DNA of 64,000 nucleotides from Alkalihalobacillus sp. AL-G (GCF_030643805.1 NZ_CP094656.1:1860001-1924000), one strand, 5' to 3'. Positions 28,401-36,845 are shown, numbered from the stretch's first letter. Program-made: numbers and translations. The notes: generated from the letters alone by a model not told the origin.

Positions 28401-29054
28401 ACGAAAGTAAGACTTATCAAACGTGCAATTGAAGAGCTTGGCACGGTCAACCTCGGAGCAATAGAAGAATATGAACGGGTGTCTGAGCGTTATAACTTCT
28501 TAATCGAACAACGGGATGATTTGAACGCAGCTAAATCAACCCTATATGAACTCATTAATGAAATGGATGAAGAAATGACACGTCGCTTCAGTGAATCGTT
28601 TTTCGAAATTCGTGAACACTTCAGAACGATTTTTACAGAATTATTTGGCGGGGGGAAGGCAGATCTCCAGTTAACGGATCCAGAGGATTTATTGAATACC
28701 GGTGTAGATATCCTTGCGCAGCCACCAGGTAAGAAGCTTCAGCATCTTGCCTTACTTTCTGGGGGAGAACGCGCACTCACTGCGATAGCTCTGTTATTTG
28801 GAATTTTAAAGGTTCGTCCAGTTCCGTTTTGCATTCTTGATGAGGTGGAGGCAGCTCTTGACGATGCGAATGTAAGCCGATTCGCCAAGTTTTTACGAAC
28901 CTTCAGTAAACAAACTCAGTTCATCGTTGTTACTCACCGTAAAGGAACGATGGAAGAAGCCGATGTATTGTATGGAGTAACGATGCAGGAATCAGGTGTT
29001 TCAAATCTTGTTTCGGTTAAATTAGAGGAATCAAAAGAACTTGTCACAACATAG
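25488..29054 (+). CDS. smc: Chromosome segregation SMC ATPase
   Basis: The condensin core that compacts and aligns chromosome arms with ScpA and ScpB. The N-terminal head has Walker A GPNGSGKSNISDSV near 32-45. Long coiled coils (about 170-500 and 680-1000) flank the hinge domain, which holds GAVAELISVDKEHEAAIETA. The C-terminal head has the ABC signature LLSGGERALTAIALLF and Walker B PFCILDEVEAALDD. The 1188-residue length is normal. AAGGGGG precedes the ATG. ftsY follows by 18 bases. Confidence 0.97.
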   Translation: MFLKRLDVVGFKSFAERIGIEFVPGVTAVVGPNGSGKSNISDSVRWVLGEQSAKSLRGSKMEDIIFAGSDSRKPLNVAEVTLTLDNEDQHIPIEYNEISITRRVYRSGDSEYLINKQQCRLKDIIDLFMDSGLGREAYSIIGQGKVEEILSSKPEDRRRIFEEAAGVLKYKTRKLKAEQKLKETEENLNRVEDILYELEDQVEPLKIQASIARDFLDKKAELEIIESALLVHEIEELHSEWETKTNELNRFKDDELKLQTDINTKGATITKIRDELAALDESIDELQDVLLTVSEELEKFEGKREVMRERKKNYHQNKEQLTERIQKDKEKKRALLEKLEVEEKLLQEREKTMDRVQKQLMEKESQLELIDKNIEEELEQLKSEYFDCLNEQASIKNELRYLTEQLNQQSNKSIQLDARNEQYIIQRQTIFDRKTSLEAKLSYVREELENQVNSFMQLKKEIENDEVKFADRESKLYKAYQFIQQFRSKKEMLEEMQDDYSGFFQGVREILKERNKKLTGIEGAVAELISVDKEHEAAIETALGAATQNIVVQTDEHARSAIKFLKQTRLGRATFLPISVIKSRKLSPHDEQKISQHPSYMGIASSLINFDARYGNVIENLLGNVVISKDLEGANALARLLNHRTRIVTLQGDVVNPGGSMTGGSVKQKNTSLLSRQRELESLTEKLIEMEEQTNRLEKEVREGKESLKLKKDQLEQLRTSGEKVRLQEQQFKGEFREIELEERNINEHLSLYDREKGTYDSEKTSTENRLSTLKDNLKQSESKAKELEEQVERLTYQKKNQQTSKEDLKEEITSLKVSFAQSEQQFSNTKETVERLRSETNETVKLIEEAEEEFWLLEEAVNTSASDEESLDQTIIRLRKDKDATVQLIGERRKERSGRQKETEDHEIELKEIQRQYKQMTDAIHHEEVRLNRLDVELENRLNHLREEYQLSYERAKEKYTLTMPADEARTKVRLIKRAIEELGTVNLGAIEEYERVSERYNFLIEQRDDLNAAKSTLYELINEMDEEMTRRFSESFFEIREHFRTIFTELFGGGKADLQLTDPEDLLNTGVDILAQPPGKKLQHLALLSGGERALTAIALLFGILKVRPVPFCILDEVEAALDDANVSRFAKFLRTFSKQTQFIVVTHRKGTMEEADVLYGVTMQESGVSNLVSVKLEESKELVTT

Positions 29055-29072
29055 GCACGTAGGAGGCAATGT

Positions 29073-30062
29073 ATGAGTTTTTTTAAGAAGTTAAAAGAAA
29101 AGATGACGACACAAAGTGATACGGTTACTGAAAAATTCAAGGATGGCTTGACGAAGACACGGACATCCTTTTCGAGTAAAGTGAATAATCTTGTCAAACG
29201 ATATCGTAAAGTGGATGAAGATTTCTTTGAAGAACTAGAAGAAATTTTGATCGAAGCAGATGTGGGTGTCGCTACTGTAATGGATCTGATTGATGAATTG
29301 AAGGATGAAGCTAGAACTCGGAACATTAAAGAGACGATTGAACTCCAATCGGTCATTTCTGAAAAGCTTGCAGAGCTTCTTCATAAAGAAAATGAGGATT
29401 CAAAGCTCAACCTTCAAGAAAACGAGCTTACCATCATACTTTTTGTAGGAGTCAATGGAGTCGGGAAAACGACATCGATCGGGAAGCTGGCACACAAGCT
29501 GAAGTCGGAAGGAAAATCGGTCTTGCTTGCAGCGGGCGATACATTCCGTGCTGGAGCAATTGAGCAATTAGAAGTATGGGGCGATCGTGTCGGTGTTGAT
29601 GTTGTAAAGCATAGCGAGGGATCAGACCCTGCTGCAGTCGTTTATGATGCGGTTAAATCTGCTCAATCAAAAGAGGTGGACGTATTGTTATGCGATACCG
29701 CCGGCCGATTACAAAACAAAGTGAATTTAATGAACGAACTTGAAAAAATCAAGCGGGTCATCAGCAGAGAGGTCCCAGGAGCGCCACACGAGGTTTTGCT
29801 TGTAGTGGACGCGACAACAGGACAAAATGCGATGAGCCAAGCGAAGACGTTTAGTAAAACAACTGATGTATCAGGAATTGTGTTAACAAAATTGGATGGA
29901 ACAGCAAAAGGCGGTATCGTTCTTGCTATCCGTCATGAACTCGACATCCCTGTGAAGCTTGTCGGTCTTGGTGAAAAGGTAGAGGATCTTTACGAATTCG
30001 ATCCAGACCAATTTGTATATGGACTGTTTGCCGATATAATGAGTGAAACGGAAGAAGAATAG
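29073..30062 (+). CDS. ftsY: Signal recognition particle receptor FtsY
   Basis: Membrane-associated SRP GTPase that receives Ffh-ribosome complexes for co-translational insertion. A short charged N-terminal region is followed by the N domain and the G domain, with GVNGVGKTTSIGKLAHKLK near 127-145, AAGDTFRAGAIEQLE, DTAGRLQNK, and TKLDGTAKGG. The 329-residue length is typical of Bacillus, which lacks the long acidic A domain. A terminator follows, and ylxM-ffh are 400 bases downstream. Confidence 0.97.
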   Translation: MSFFKKLKEKMTTQSDTVTEKFKDGLTKTRTSFSSKVNNLVKRYRKVDEDFFEELEEILIEADVGVATVMDLIDELKDEARTRNIKETIELQSVISEKLAELLHKENEDSKLNLQENELTIILFVGVNGVGKTTSIGKLAHKLKSEGKSVLLAAGDTFRAGAIEQLEVWGDRVGVDVVKHSEGSDPAAVVYDAVKSAQSKEVDVLLCDTAGRLQNKVNLMNELEKIKRVISREVPGAPHEVLLVVDATTGQNAMSQAKTFSKTTDVSGIVLTKLDGTAKGGIVLAIRHELDIPVKLVGLGEKVEDLYEFDPDQFVYGLFADIMSETEEE

Positions 30063-30146
30063 AGATCTTGAAAAAAAATTCATTTTACATCGGAGCTTAC
30101 CGGTTCTATACTTTGCGTGAATTCCGGCTTTGCTAACCGGTTTCCA

Positions 30147-30185
30147 AGGCGTCCTCTCCTGAAATTAGGAAACGGCGCCTTTTTT
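30147..30185 (+). terminator. Intrinsic terminator after ftsY
   Basis: AGGCGTC...ACGGCGCCT forms a stem ending in TTTTTT. Just upstream ACCGGTT and AACCGGT (about 30099-30142) form another perfect inverted pair. Confidence 0.75.
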
Positions 30186-30309
30186 CATCAAAACTTTCCG
30201 AAAAATTAGCGGGAGCGTCCTGAACAAGAGGTTTTCTTGATAGAATCTTCCGCATTTTAGGAGGAAGCGTCCAAAATTCGAGGTTTGCATGACAAACATT
30301 CCCATATTA
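30186..30309 (+). repeat. Imperfect 51-52 bp tandem repeat upstream of ylxM
   Basis: Two units start TTAGCGGGAGCGTCC (30206) and TTAGGAGGAAGCGTCC (30257), each with GAGGTTT, TGA and TTCC blocks at matching offsets. The tail of a third, partial unit (AAACTTTCCG) precedes them. Together with the ftsY terminator it fills most of the 399-base gap. Confidence 0.7.
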
Positions 30310-30391
30310 TAGGTGTGATGATGTCCAGTATGACTGGTTTAATTCGAAACCGGAAGCACCGTACCTTCTCCACCTCTGTTAAGAAAAAAAC

Positions 30392-30423
30392 TTGACAATG
30401 AAATCAAGGGCATGTAATATAAT
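30392..30423 (+). promoter_or_regulatory. Sigma-A promoter of ylxM-ffh
   Basis: TTGACA (30392-30397) is followed after 17 bases by TAATAT (30415-30420), which overlaps TATAAT (30418-30423). The ylxM start is about 40 bases downstream. Confidence 0.8.
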
Positions 30424-30461
30424 TACACGTAAAGGCATTTCGCTTAACAAGGGGTGATCCG

Positions 30462-30791
30462 GTGCTCGAGAAAACAACGCGGATTAATTATTTATTCGAT
30501 TTTTATCATGCGTTATTAACTCCGAAACAACGGAACTATATGGCACTTTATTACCTCGATGACCTGTCCCTTGGAGAGATCGCCGAACAATATGAAGTCA
30601 GCCGTCAGGCCGTATACGATAATATCAAGCGAACAGAATCAATGCTTGATGAATATGAGGAAAAGCTTGGGCTTCTCGAGAAATACCAACAGCGTAATCA
30701 ACTCTTGACCGATTTTCGTCAACTAGCTGAGAAGCAATCCGATAAGGAAAAACTTCTTAATTTGATCAATCGGATCGAGAAATTGGATTAG
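30462..30791 (+). CDS. ylxM: YlxM family helix-turn-helix protein, SRP-associated
   Basis: A 109-residue protein with a sigma-70 region-4-like helix-turn-helix: [20 protein letters not shown] then [21 protein letters not shown]. In streptococci YlxM binds SRP components and modulates targeting; its role in Bacillus is less clear. The start is GTG at 30462 after AGGGGTGAT. It is followed 14 bases later by ffh, the near-universal Firmicute arrangement. Confidence 0.92.
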   Translation: MLEKTTRINYLFDFYHALLTPKQRNYMALYYLDDLSLGEIAEQYEVSRQAVYDNIKRTESMLDEYEEKLGLLEKYQQRNQLLTDFRQLAEKQSDKEKLLNLINRIEKLD

Positions 30792-30805
30792 GAGGCGGCA
30801 TAATT

Positions 30806-32149
30806 ATGGCATTTGAGGGATTAGCCGACCGACTTCAACAAACACTTCAAAAAGTCCGAGGTAAAGGAAAAGTTACCGAAGCGGACGTAAAAGTAATGAT
30901 GCGAGAGGTTCGATTGGCATTACTTGAAGCTGACGTTAATTTTAAGGTTGTAAAGCAATTCATCGCAAAAGTGAAGGAACGTGCTATAGGTCAAGAAGTT
31001 CTGGAAAGTCTTACACCTGGTCAACAAGTCGTAAAAGTTGTCAATGAGGAATTGACCGCACTAATGGGTGGGGAGCAAAGTAAGCTTGCTGTTGCAAACC
31101 GTCCGCCAACTGTGATCATGATGGTTGGTTTACAAGGTGCAGGCAAGACGACCTCAACTGGGAAACTAGCGAACCATTTAAGGAAGAAGCATAACCGAAA
31201 TCCTTTACTTGTTGCAGCCGATGTATATCGTCCTGCCGCAATCAACCAGTTACAAACATTAGGTAAGCAGCTAGGTATGCCAGTGTTTGATCTTGGTACA
31301 GACACTAGTCCTGTTGAGATTGCGAAACAAGGTGTTGAACAAGCAAAGGAAGAGCATCAAGATTATGTGATTGTCGATACTGCTGGACGTTTACACGTTG
31401 ATGAGGGATTGATGGAAGAGCTTTCGAACATTAAGGAAGCCGTCAACCCAGATGAAATTCTTCTCGTCGTTGATGCGATGACCGGACAAGATGCTGTCAA
31501 TGTTGCACAAAGCTTTCATGACCAACTAGGTCTTACGGGTGTTGTGCTGACGAAGCTTGATGGAGATACACGAGGCGGGGCTGCATTATCGATTAAATCT
31601 GTAACGGACACGCCGATTAAATTTGTCGGTATGGGCGAAAAACTTGATGCACTTGAGCCTTTTCATCCTGAACGGATGTCATCAAGAATTCTTGGCATGG
31701 GAGATGTCCTTTCACTCATTGAAAAGGCAGAAACGAATGTCGATGAAAAGAAGGCGAAAGAGCTCGAGCAGAAGATGCGAACGATGAGCTTTACATTCGA
31801 TGATTTTCTAGAACAGCTTACACAAGTCCGAAGCATGGGACCGCTAGATGAATTGCTGGGAATGCTTCCAGGTGCTGGACAGATGAAGCAGTTGAAAAAC
31901 GTCAAAGTCGACGAAAATCAGCTTAACCATGTTGAAGCGATTATTCAGTCGATGACCAAAAATGAAAAGCTGCAGCCAGAAGTCATTAATGCCAGTCGTA
32001 AGAAACGAATCGCAAAAGGAAGTGGTCGCCCGATTCAAGAGGTCAATCGACTCTTGAAGCAATTTGAGGACATGAAGAAAATGATGAAGCAAATGACCAA
32101 CATGTCCAAAGGTAAGAAAAAGGGTGGAATGAAGTTTCCATTCATGTAA
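30806..32149 (+). CDS. ffh: Signal recognition particle protein Ffh
   Basis: SRP54 homologue that binds signal peptides and SRP RNA. The N domain is followed by the GTPase domain, with GLQGAGKTTSTGKLANHL near 106-123, DTAGRLHVDEG and TKLDGDTRGGAA. The Met-rich M domain runs from about 300 to the end, which reads KKMMKQMTNMSKGKKKGG. The 447-residue length is normal. The downstream rpsP is reached only after a 348-bp inverted-repeat element. Confidence 0.97.
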   Translation: MAFEGLADRLQQTLQKVRGKGKVTEADVKVMMREVRLALLEADVNFKVVKQFIAKVKERAIGQEVLESLTPGQQVVKVVNEELTALMGGEQSKLAVANRPPTVIMMVGLQGAGKTTSTGKLANHLRKKHNRNPLLVAADVYRPAAINQLQTLGKQLGMPVFDLGTDTSPVEIAKQGVEQAKEEHQDYVIVDTAGRLHVDEGLMEELSNIKEAVNPDEILLVVDAMTGQDAVNVAQSFHDQLGLTGVVLTKLDGDTRGGAALSIKSVTDTPIKFVGMGEKLDALEPFHPERMSSRILGMGDVLSLIEKAETNVDEKKAKELEQKMRTMSFTFDDFLEQLTQVRSMGPLDELLGMLPGAGQMKQLKNVKVDENQLNHVEAIIQSMTKNEKLQPEVINASRKKRIAKGSGRPIQEVNRLLKQFEDMKKMMKQMTNMSKGKKKGGMKFPFM

Positions 32150-32153
32150 GGAA

Positions 32154-32501
32154 GTTCAAAAAGTATCCAAGGGCTCATGTACCTGCGTCCACAAGTAAAC
32201 GTTCCGAGGTAAGCTTCCTCGGTACAACTCGTAGTCTTCGTGCAAGTACCGCTCGTTGATAAACGGCGAATTTCTTCGTTCCTTGAAAAAGAAGTACACT
32301 TTTTCTGCGTTCGAAGAATTACGATAGAAGATAATTCTCGTGCTCGGTTTTTCCGGTCCTCACGTATTAATAGCATACGTTCTGGTCCTCAAAACAGTCG
32401 CGCCTCGAACTTTCGACGCACAGGACGTGCTAGTACTGGCGTTGTCACAGGACGTGACGTTCTTAGCCAGTGTTGTTTCTGATTCGTCTACTTTTTGAAC
32501 A
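32154..32501. repeat. Intergenic element with 12-bp terminal inverted repeats, long copy
   Basis: Termini GTTCAAAAAGTA (32154-32165) and TACTTTTTGAAC (32490-32501) are perfect inverted repeats. The interior shares GATAAACGGCGAATTTCTTC, CCGGTCCTCACGTATTAATA, GTCGCGCCTCGAACTT and TGTTTCTGATTCGTC with the 142-bp copy before codY. The long copy has extra hairpin modules, for example CCGAGG-CCTCGG, GAATTA-TAATTC and CGTTGTCAC-GTGACG. It encodes no credible protein and fills most of the 434-base ffh-rpsP gap. Confidence 0.85.
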
Positions 32502-32583
32502 CACATTAAAACAGGTTGGATCGGTATAAATTACCGTGAAAAATATAAAAACTATACAGAATATTACAGGAGGAATTATAGAT

Positions 32584-32856
32584 ATGGCAGTTAAAATTCG
32601 TTTAAAGCGTATGGGAGCAAAAAGATCTCCATTTTACCGTTTAGTAGTTGCAGACTCACGTTCTCCTCGTGACGGACGTTTCATTGAGGAAATTGGATAC
32701 TACAACCCAGTAACACAGCCAGTTGATATAAAAATCGATGAAGAAAAGGCTCTTGATTGGATGTTGAAGGGTGCTAAGCCGTCTGATACTGTCCGTAACC
32801 TTTTTTCTAACGCTGGTCTAATGGAAAAGCTCCACAACGCCAAAAACCAAAAATAG
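32584..32856 (+). CDS. rpsP: Ribosomal protein S16
   Basis: A 30S assembly protein of 90 residues. [20 protein letters not shown] and [20 protein letters not shown] are the family signature. The start is the ATG at 32584, after ACAGGAGGAATT; the frame stays open upstream to 32536 but without homology. It is preceded by a small CGGTATAAATTACCG hairpin and by the inverted-repeat element. khpA follows 17 bases later. Confidence 0.97.
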   Translation: MAVKIRLKRMGAKRSPFYRLVVADSRSPRDGRFIEEIGYYNPVTQPVDIKIDEEKALDWMLKGAKPSDTVRNLFSNAGLMEKLHNAKNQK

Positions 32857-32873
32857 TATAGGATGTGACTTAG

Positions 32874-33101
32874 ATGGAAGAGTTGATCGAAACAATCGTA
32901 AAAGCTCTTGTCGACCATCCAGATGAAGTACACATCGAAGAAGTGCAAAGCAATCATTCGATCACATACCAGCTTCGGGTCCATAATGAAGATATGGGGA
33001 AAGTAATCGGAAAGCAAGGGCGGATTGCAAAGGCCATCCGAACGGTGATCAATGCTGCTGGAACGAATGAAAAGAAAAAGATAAATTTAGAGATTGTTTA
33101 G
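32874..33101 (+). CDS. khpA: KH-domain RNA-binding protein KhpA (YlqC)
   Basis: A 75-residue KH domain. The GxxG-type loop is GKVIGKQGRIAKAIRTVI. KhpA pairs with KhpB/Jag in Firmicutes and binds many RNAs, affecting cell elongation and division. It sits between rpsP and rimM, as in B. subtilis, but ylqD is missing. A strong hairpin follows immediately. Confidence 0.93.
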   Translation: MEELIETIVKALVDHPDEVHIEEVQSNHSITYQLRVHNEDMGKVIGKQGRIAKAIRTVINAAGTNEKKKINLEIV

Positions 33102-33135
33102 AAAAGGTGGGGGCGATAATCCTCACCTTTTCTTT
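33102..33135 (+). terminator. Intrinsic terminator after khpA
   Basis: AAAAGGTGGGG pairs with CCTCACCTTTT, followed by CTTT. It directly follows the khpA stop codon and separates rpsP-khpA from rimM-trmD. Confidence 0.7.
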
Positions 33136-33178
33136 GAAGATTAAGAGGGTATTTATTTTTGCTTAGAAGATGTAATGC

Positions 33179-33292
33179 CTAGATCCAGCGCCCTGTCACA
33201 CGGAGCATTTCACCCCCCTGCGACGGCGACTGCCACCTCGGTGGTCCTCCCGTGACATTCCTGACTACCCAGGGGCGCTTACGCTTTTCTTT
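33179..33292 (+). repeat. Dispersed palindromic repeat, copy before rimM
   Basis: CTAGATCCAGCGCCC at the left and GGGGCGCTTACGCTTTTCTT at the right are complementary through AGCGCCC/GGGCGCT. The interior has CCACCTCGGTGG. It is the same family as 23550-23665 and as the adjacent 33293-33481. Confidence 0.7.
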
Positions 33293-33481
33293 GTCTAGCT
33301 CTAGCGCCCAGGTGCTCGAGTCGCTTCGATTCTTCCACAAACACAAAAAGCGTGTTGTGTTCCAGAATCTCCATCGCTTGCACCACAGGCATAAGTGCAA
33401 CATAGGCGATCGCCTTCGCTATGCTCGGCACTAGCCTTGTTTTCTTTATCGCACCTAACAGGGCGCTTACGCTTTTCTTTT
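33293..33481 (+). repeat. Second adjacent repeat, with another repeat nested inside
   Basis: TCTAGCTCTAGCGCCC and GGGCGCTTACGCTTTTCTTT delimit a second copy of the preceding repeat. Its middle (about 33395-33450) is a CGCAACTAGG-type repeat: GTGCAACATAGGCGATCGCC, then CACTAGCCTTGTTTTCTTTA, related to 24115-24202. The two copies fill the 438-base khpA-rimM gap where B. subtilis has ylqD. Confidence 0.7.
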
Positions 33482-33539
33482 AGTATAGATTTGATGATGT
33501 TTATTCAACATAGTAATAAGAATGATCGGGGGAACGTTT

Positions 33540-34061
33540 ATGAGCGAATGGCTGAATGTAGGAAAGATTGTGAATACGCACGGTATTAAAGGTGAAGTCC
33601 GTGTAATTACGCGTTCCGATTTTTCAGAGGAAAGATATGAGGTAGGCAGCACTTTATATTTGTTTCATCCTGAACGTGATGGTTCTAAGCCATTAAAGGT
33701 AAGATCTCACAGGAAGCACAAGCAGTTTGATCTGGTAGCTTTCGAGGATCATCCATTTATCAACGATGTTGAAGGCTATAAAGGCGGGATGTTGAAGGTT
33801 TCAAAGGAAACGTTATCTGACCTTCCTGAAGGAGAATACTATTACTATGAAATTATCGGGTGTGACGTCTATACGATGGATGAAAATAAAATCGGCGAAG
33901 TGCGGGACATCCTCTCTCCAGGAGCAAATGATGTCTGGGTCGTTTATAATGAGGAGCGAAGAAAAGAGTACTTGATACCCTACATCGATCCTATTATAAA
34001 AAAGGTAGATCCCGCTAATAAAAAAGTCTGGATTGAACCGATGGAAGGGTTACTGGAATGA
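33540..34061 (+). CDS. rimM: Ribosome maturation factor RimM
   Basis: Binds S19 and the 30S head during assembly. The N-terminal beta-barrel starts [20 protein letters not shown]. The C-terminal PRC-barrel has [15 protein letters not shown] and [19 protein letters not shown] chose the ATG at 33540, 4 bases after GGGGGAAC; the ATG at 33522 lies upstream of that ribosome site. The length is 173 residues. It overlaps trmD by 4 bases. Confidence 0.95.
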   Translation: MSEWLNVGKIVNTHGIKGEVRVITRSDFSEERYEVGSTLYLFHPERDGSKPLKVRSHRKHKQFDLVAFEDHPFINDVEGYKGGMLKVSKETLSDLPEGEYYYYEIIGCDVYTMDENKIGEVRDILSPGANDVWVVYNEERRKEYLIPYIDPIIKKVDPANKKVWIEPMEGLLE

Positions 34062-34795
34062 AGATAGATATTTTAAGTTTATTTCCAGAAATGTTTGAGG
34101 GTGTTTTGAATAGCTCTATTCTTAAAAAAGCCCAAGAAAAAAGTGCTGTTCAGTTTAAGGTGATTGACTTTCGAGCATTCGCTGAAAATAAACATAAAAA
34201 AGTAGATGATTATCCTTATGGCGGAGGTGCGGGTATGGTTTTAGCCCCACAGCCGATCTTCGATGCAGTAGAATCGTTAACAAAAGACTCTGCAAGTCCG
34301 AGGATTGTTTTAATGTGTCCTCAAGGAGAAAGATTGACACAGGAGAAATCAGAGGAGCTTGCCAAAGAGGATCATCTCATATTTGTATGCGGACATTATG
34401 AGGGGTATGATGAACGGATCAGACAACATATTGTAACCGACGAAATTTCAATCGGGGATTACGTCCTGACAGGCGGAGAATTAGCAGCCATGGTCGTTGT
34501 AGACAGTGTGACTCGATTGCTTCCGGGCGTACTTGGAAACGCTGAATCTTCGCAACAGGATTCGTATTCATCAGGACTTCTAGAACACCCCCACTACACA
34601 AGACCTGCAGATTTCAGAGGGCTGAAAGTACCTGACGTTTTATTATCAGGAGATCATGCAAAAATACAAAAATGGCGGGAAAAGGAATCTGTCAGGAGAA
34701 CATACGAGCGTCGCCCAGATTTATTAGATAAGGGTGATCGTACAAGCGAAGAAAAACAGTGGCTGAGAGGACTGGAAGAGCGTAAAGGAAAATAA
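34058..34795 (+). CDS. trmD: tRNA (guanine-37-N1)-methyltransferase
   Basis: SPOUT methyltransferase making m1G37, which prevents frameshifting. It starts [20 protein letters not shown]. The trefoil-knot SAM site is [11 protein letters not shown] and [16 protein letters not shown]. The length is 245 residues. It overlaps rimM by 4 bases; rplS follows with its own promoter. Confidence 0.97.
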   Translation: MKIDILSLFPEMFEGVLNSSILKKAQEKSAVQFKVIDFRAFAENKHKKVDDYPYGGGAGMVLAPQPIFDAVESLTKDSASPRIVLMCPQGERLTQEKSEELAKEDHLIFVCGHYEGYDERIRQHIVTDEISIGDYVLTGGELAAMVVVDSVTRLLPGVLGNAESSQQDSYSSGLLEHPHYTRPADFRGLKVPDVLLSGDHAKIQKWREKESVRRTYERRPDLLDKGDRTSEEKQWLRGLEERKGK

Positions 34796-34813
34796 CGATT
34801 TATGCAAATTTCA

Positions 34814-34934
34814 TTGCTTCAAACCAAGGTTTATGCTATGATAGTCTTTGTGGCTTATGCCAGTAGATTACGATGTTCCGCTGCAATGATACAAAAGCAT
34901 TGACAAGAGCATTTGTAAGGAAGGAGGAATACCG
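34814..34934 (+). promoter_or_regulatory. rplS promoter and probable L19 leader
   Basis: TTGCTT (34814-34819), a 17-base spacer and TATGAT (34837-34842) form a sigma-A promoter inside the trmD-rplS gap. The following leader of about 85 bases contains GTTCCGCTGC and GCATTGACAAGAGCATT. It sits where Firmicutes carry the autoregulatory L19 leader RNA; the leader assignment is by position and partial sequence resemblance. Confidence 0.6.
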
Positions 34935-35279
34935 ATGCAACAACTTTTCAAAGATATCACAAAAGAGCAATTAAAGAGTGATTTACCTAAATTCCGTGCA
35001 GGAGATACTGTACGTGTTGACGTTAAAGTCGTTGAAGGGACGCGTGAACGTATCCAGGTATTCGAAGGTGTCGTAATCAAGCGCCGTGGATCTGGCATCA
35101 GCGAAACGTTTACAGTACGTAAGATTTCTTACGGAGTTGGAGTAGAGCGTGCATTCCCAGTACACTCTCCAAAAATCGCTAAGATCGATGTTGTTCGCCG
35201 TGGTAAAGTACGTCGTGCGAAGCTTTACTATCTACGTGCATTACGCGGAAAAGCAGCTCGAATCAAAGAAATTCGATAA
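34935..35279 (+). CDS. rplS: Ribosomal protein L19
   Basis: A 114-residue 50S protein at the subunit interface. [20 protein letters not shown] and [20 protein letters not shown] are the signature, and it ends [24 protein letters not shown] precedes the ATG. It ends in a strong terminator. Confidence 0.97.
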   Translation: MQQLFKDITKEQLKSDLPKFRAGDTVRVDVKVVEGTRERIQVFEGVVIKRRGSGISETFTVRKISYGVGVERAFPVHSPKIAKIDVVRRGKVRRAKLYYLRALRGKAARIKEIR

Positions 35280-35292
35280 AGAAATAATTAAG

Positions 35293-35320
35293 AAGGAGCT
35301 TGGAGACAAGCTCCTTTTTT
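35293..35320 (+). terminator. Intrinsic terminator after rplS
   Basis: AAGGAGCTTG-GAGA-CAAGCTCCTT is a perfect 10-bp stem with a GNRA-type loop, followed by TTTTTT. Confidence 0.92.
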
Positions 35321-35426
35321 ACACTTTAAAGAAAGTATAATCATACATATTTTTTTAATGATTCATTGTAAAGAATTTTATATAATAGAATGAAAAAGAG
35401 ATATTGATTCTAAATGGGGTGGGGAA

Positions 35427-35978
35427 ATGGCTAGCCGAAAAAGCGAATCTTGGGAATGGGTGAAGGCACTATTAATAGCACTGGTCATTGCGGCAGGAAT
35501 CCGTTATTTTATTTTTGCTCCTATCATCGTTGATGGAGAATCGATGATGCCGACACTGCATCACCAAGATATGTTGATTGTGAATAAGCTAAGTTACACG
35601 ATTGGTGAACCGGAACGATTTGATATTATCGTCTTTCATGCACCAGAGGGTAAAGATTATATTAAACGAATTATCGGTTTACCAGGGGATAAGATTGAGT
35701 ATAAGGATGACAAACTATACGTAAACGAAAAGGCCATTCCTGAACCTTATTTAAAAGAATACAAACAAGCGCTTTCAGAGGGTAACCTTACGTATAATTT
35801 TGAACTTGATAACCAGATTGGCCAAGCGACTGTTCCAGAGGGGCATGTGTTCGTCATGGGAGATAATCGACGGCACAGCAAAGACAGCCGTAACATCGGC
35901 ACCGTTTCTTTGGAAGGGGTTATCGGAGAGGCTAATGTCATTTTTTGGCCATTACAACATTTTAACGTCTTGGAGTAG
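35427..35978 (+). CDS. lepB: Type I signal peptidase (SipS-type)
   Basis: Cleaves signal peptides of secreted proteins on the outer face of the membrane. One N-terminal membrane helix (about 12-32) precedes the catalytic GESMMPTL (Ser near 39). The general-base Lys is in DYIKRIIGLPGD near 80, and GDNRRHSKDSR is near 148-158. The length is 183 residues, typical of single-span Bacillus signal peptidases. It lies in the same place as a sip gene in many Bacillus genomes; rbgA follows closely. Confidence 0.93.
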   Translation: MASRKSESWEWVKALLIALVIAAGIRYFIFAPIIVDGESMMPTLHHQDMLIVNKLSYTIGEPERFDIIVFHAPEGKDYIKRIIGLPGDKIEYKDDKLYVNEKAIPEPYLKEYKQALSEGNLTYNFELDNQIGQATVPEGHVFVMGDNRRHSKDSRNIGTVSLEGVIGEANVIFWPLQHFNVLE

Positions 35979-35987
35979 GTGAACAGC

Positions 35988-36845
35988 ATGCAAATTCAAT
36001 GGTTTCCTGGACATATGGCAAAGGCAAGAAGAGAAATTACAGAAAAACTGAAAATGATTGATGTCGTTATTGAGTTAGTTGATGCTCGGATACCGTTGTC
36101 ATCACGGAACCCAATGATCGATCAAATTGTAGAGCATAAGCCAAGGCTTGTGCTTCTTAATAAATCTGATATGGCAGACCCAGCAGCAACGAAAATGTGG
36201 GAAAACTATTTTGCAGATAAAGGGTTGTTGACGTTAACGGTCAATTCGAAAACGGGACAGGGGCTCGAAAAAATAAGTACCAATACTAAAGAGCTTATGA
36301 AAGATAAAATAGCTAAAATGATAGGAAAAGGAATTAAGCCCCGAGCGATCAGAGCATTGATTCTCGGAATACCGAATGTCGGAAAATCAACACTGATCAA
36401 TCGTCTTGCCAAAAAGAAAATTGCTAAAACTGGGGACAAGCCTGGGATCACACAGCAACAGCAATGGATCAAAGTTGGTAAAGAGCTCGAGTTACTAGAT
36501 ACACCAGGTATACTATGGCCAAAGTTCGAGGATCAAACAACCGGTTATCGCCTAGCTGTAACCGGTGCGATTAAAGACGAAATCCTCGATTTTGGTGACA
36601 TAGCTCTCTTTGCGGTTCGGTACCTTAGAGAAGTGTACCCAGAACGCTTATTGGAAAGGTATAAACTTGAAGATGTTACTGCACCCCCGATTGAAGTATT
36701 TGATGAAATCGGAAGAAAACGGGGATGCCTGCTTCGCGGTGGTGAAGTGGATTATGATAAAGCTGCTGAAATTGTTTTAAGGGATATCCGTTCTGAAAAA
36801 CTAGGAGCTCTTACCTTCGAGCGTCCATCAGATTATTTGGATTGA
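35988..36845 (+). CDS. rbgA: Ribosome biogenesis GTPase RbgA (YlqF)
   Basis: Needed for late 50S assembly. It is a circularly permuted GTPase: NKSD (G4) near 60 comes first, then the P-loop [14 protein letters not shown] near 127-140, then DTPG (G3). The start [20 protein letters not shown] is the family signature and uses the ATG at 35988; a GTG at 35979 is in frame but next to the lepB stop. A C-terminal helical ANTAR-like domain follows. rnhB is downstream, as in B. subtilis. Confidence 0.95.
   Translation: MQIQWFPGHMAKARREITEKLKMIDVVIELVDARIPLSSRNPMIDQIVEHKPRLVLLNKSDMADPAATKMWENYFADKGLLTLTVNSKTGQGLEKISTNTKELMKDKIAKMIGKGIKPRAIRALILGIPNVGKSTLINRLAKKKIAKTGDKPGITQQQQWIKVGKELELLDTPGILWPKFEDQTTGYRLAVTGAIKDEILDFGDIALFAVRYLREVYPERLLERYKLEDVTAPPIEVFDEIGRKRGCLLRGGEVDYDKAAEIVLRDIRSEKLGALTFERPSDYLD

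Noticed and set aside
32240-32482. 80-codon frame inside the long inverted-repeat element
   Set aside because: It is built from repeat sequence (Arg/Ser-rich) and is not intact in the shorter copy before codY.
33252-33589. Short frames across the repeats before rimM
   Set aside because: They follow palindromic repeat sequence and have no ribosome sites; no ylqD-like residues found.
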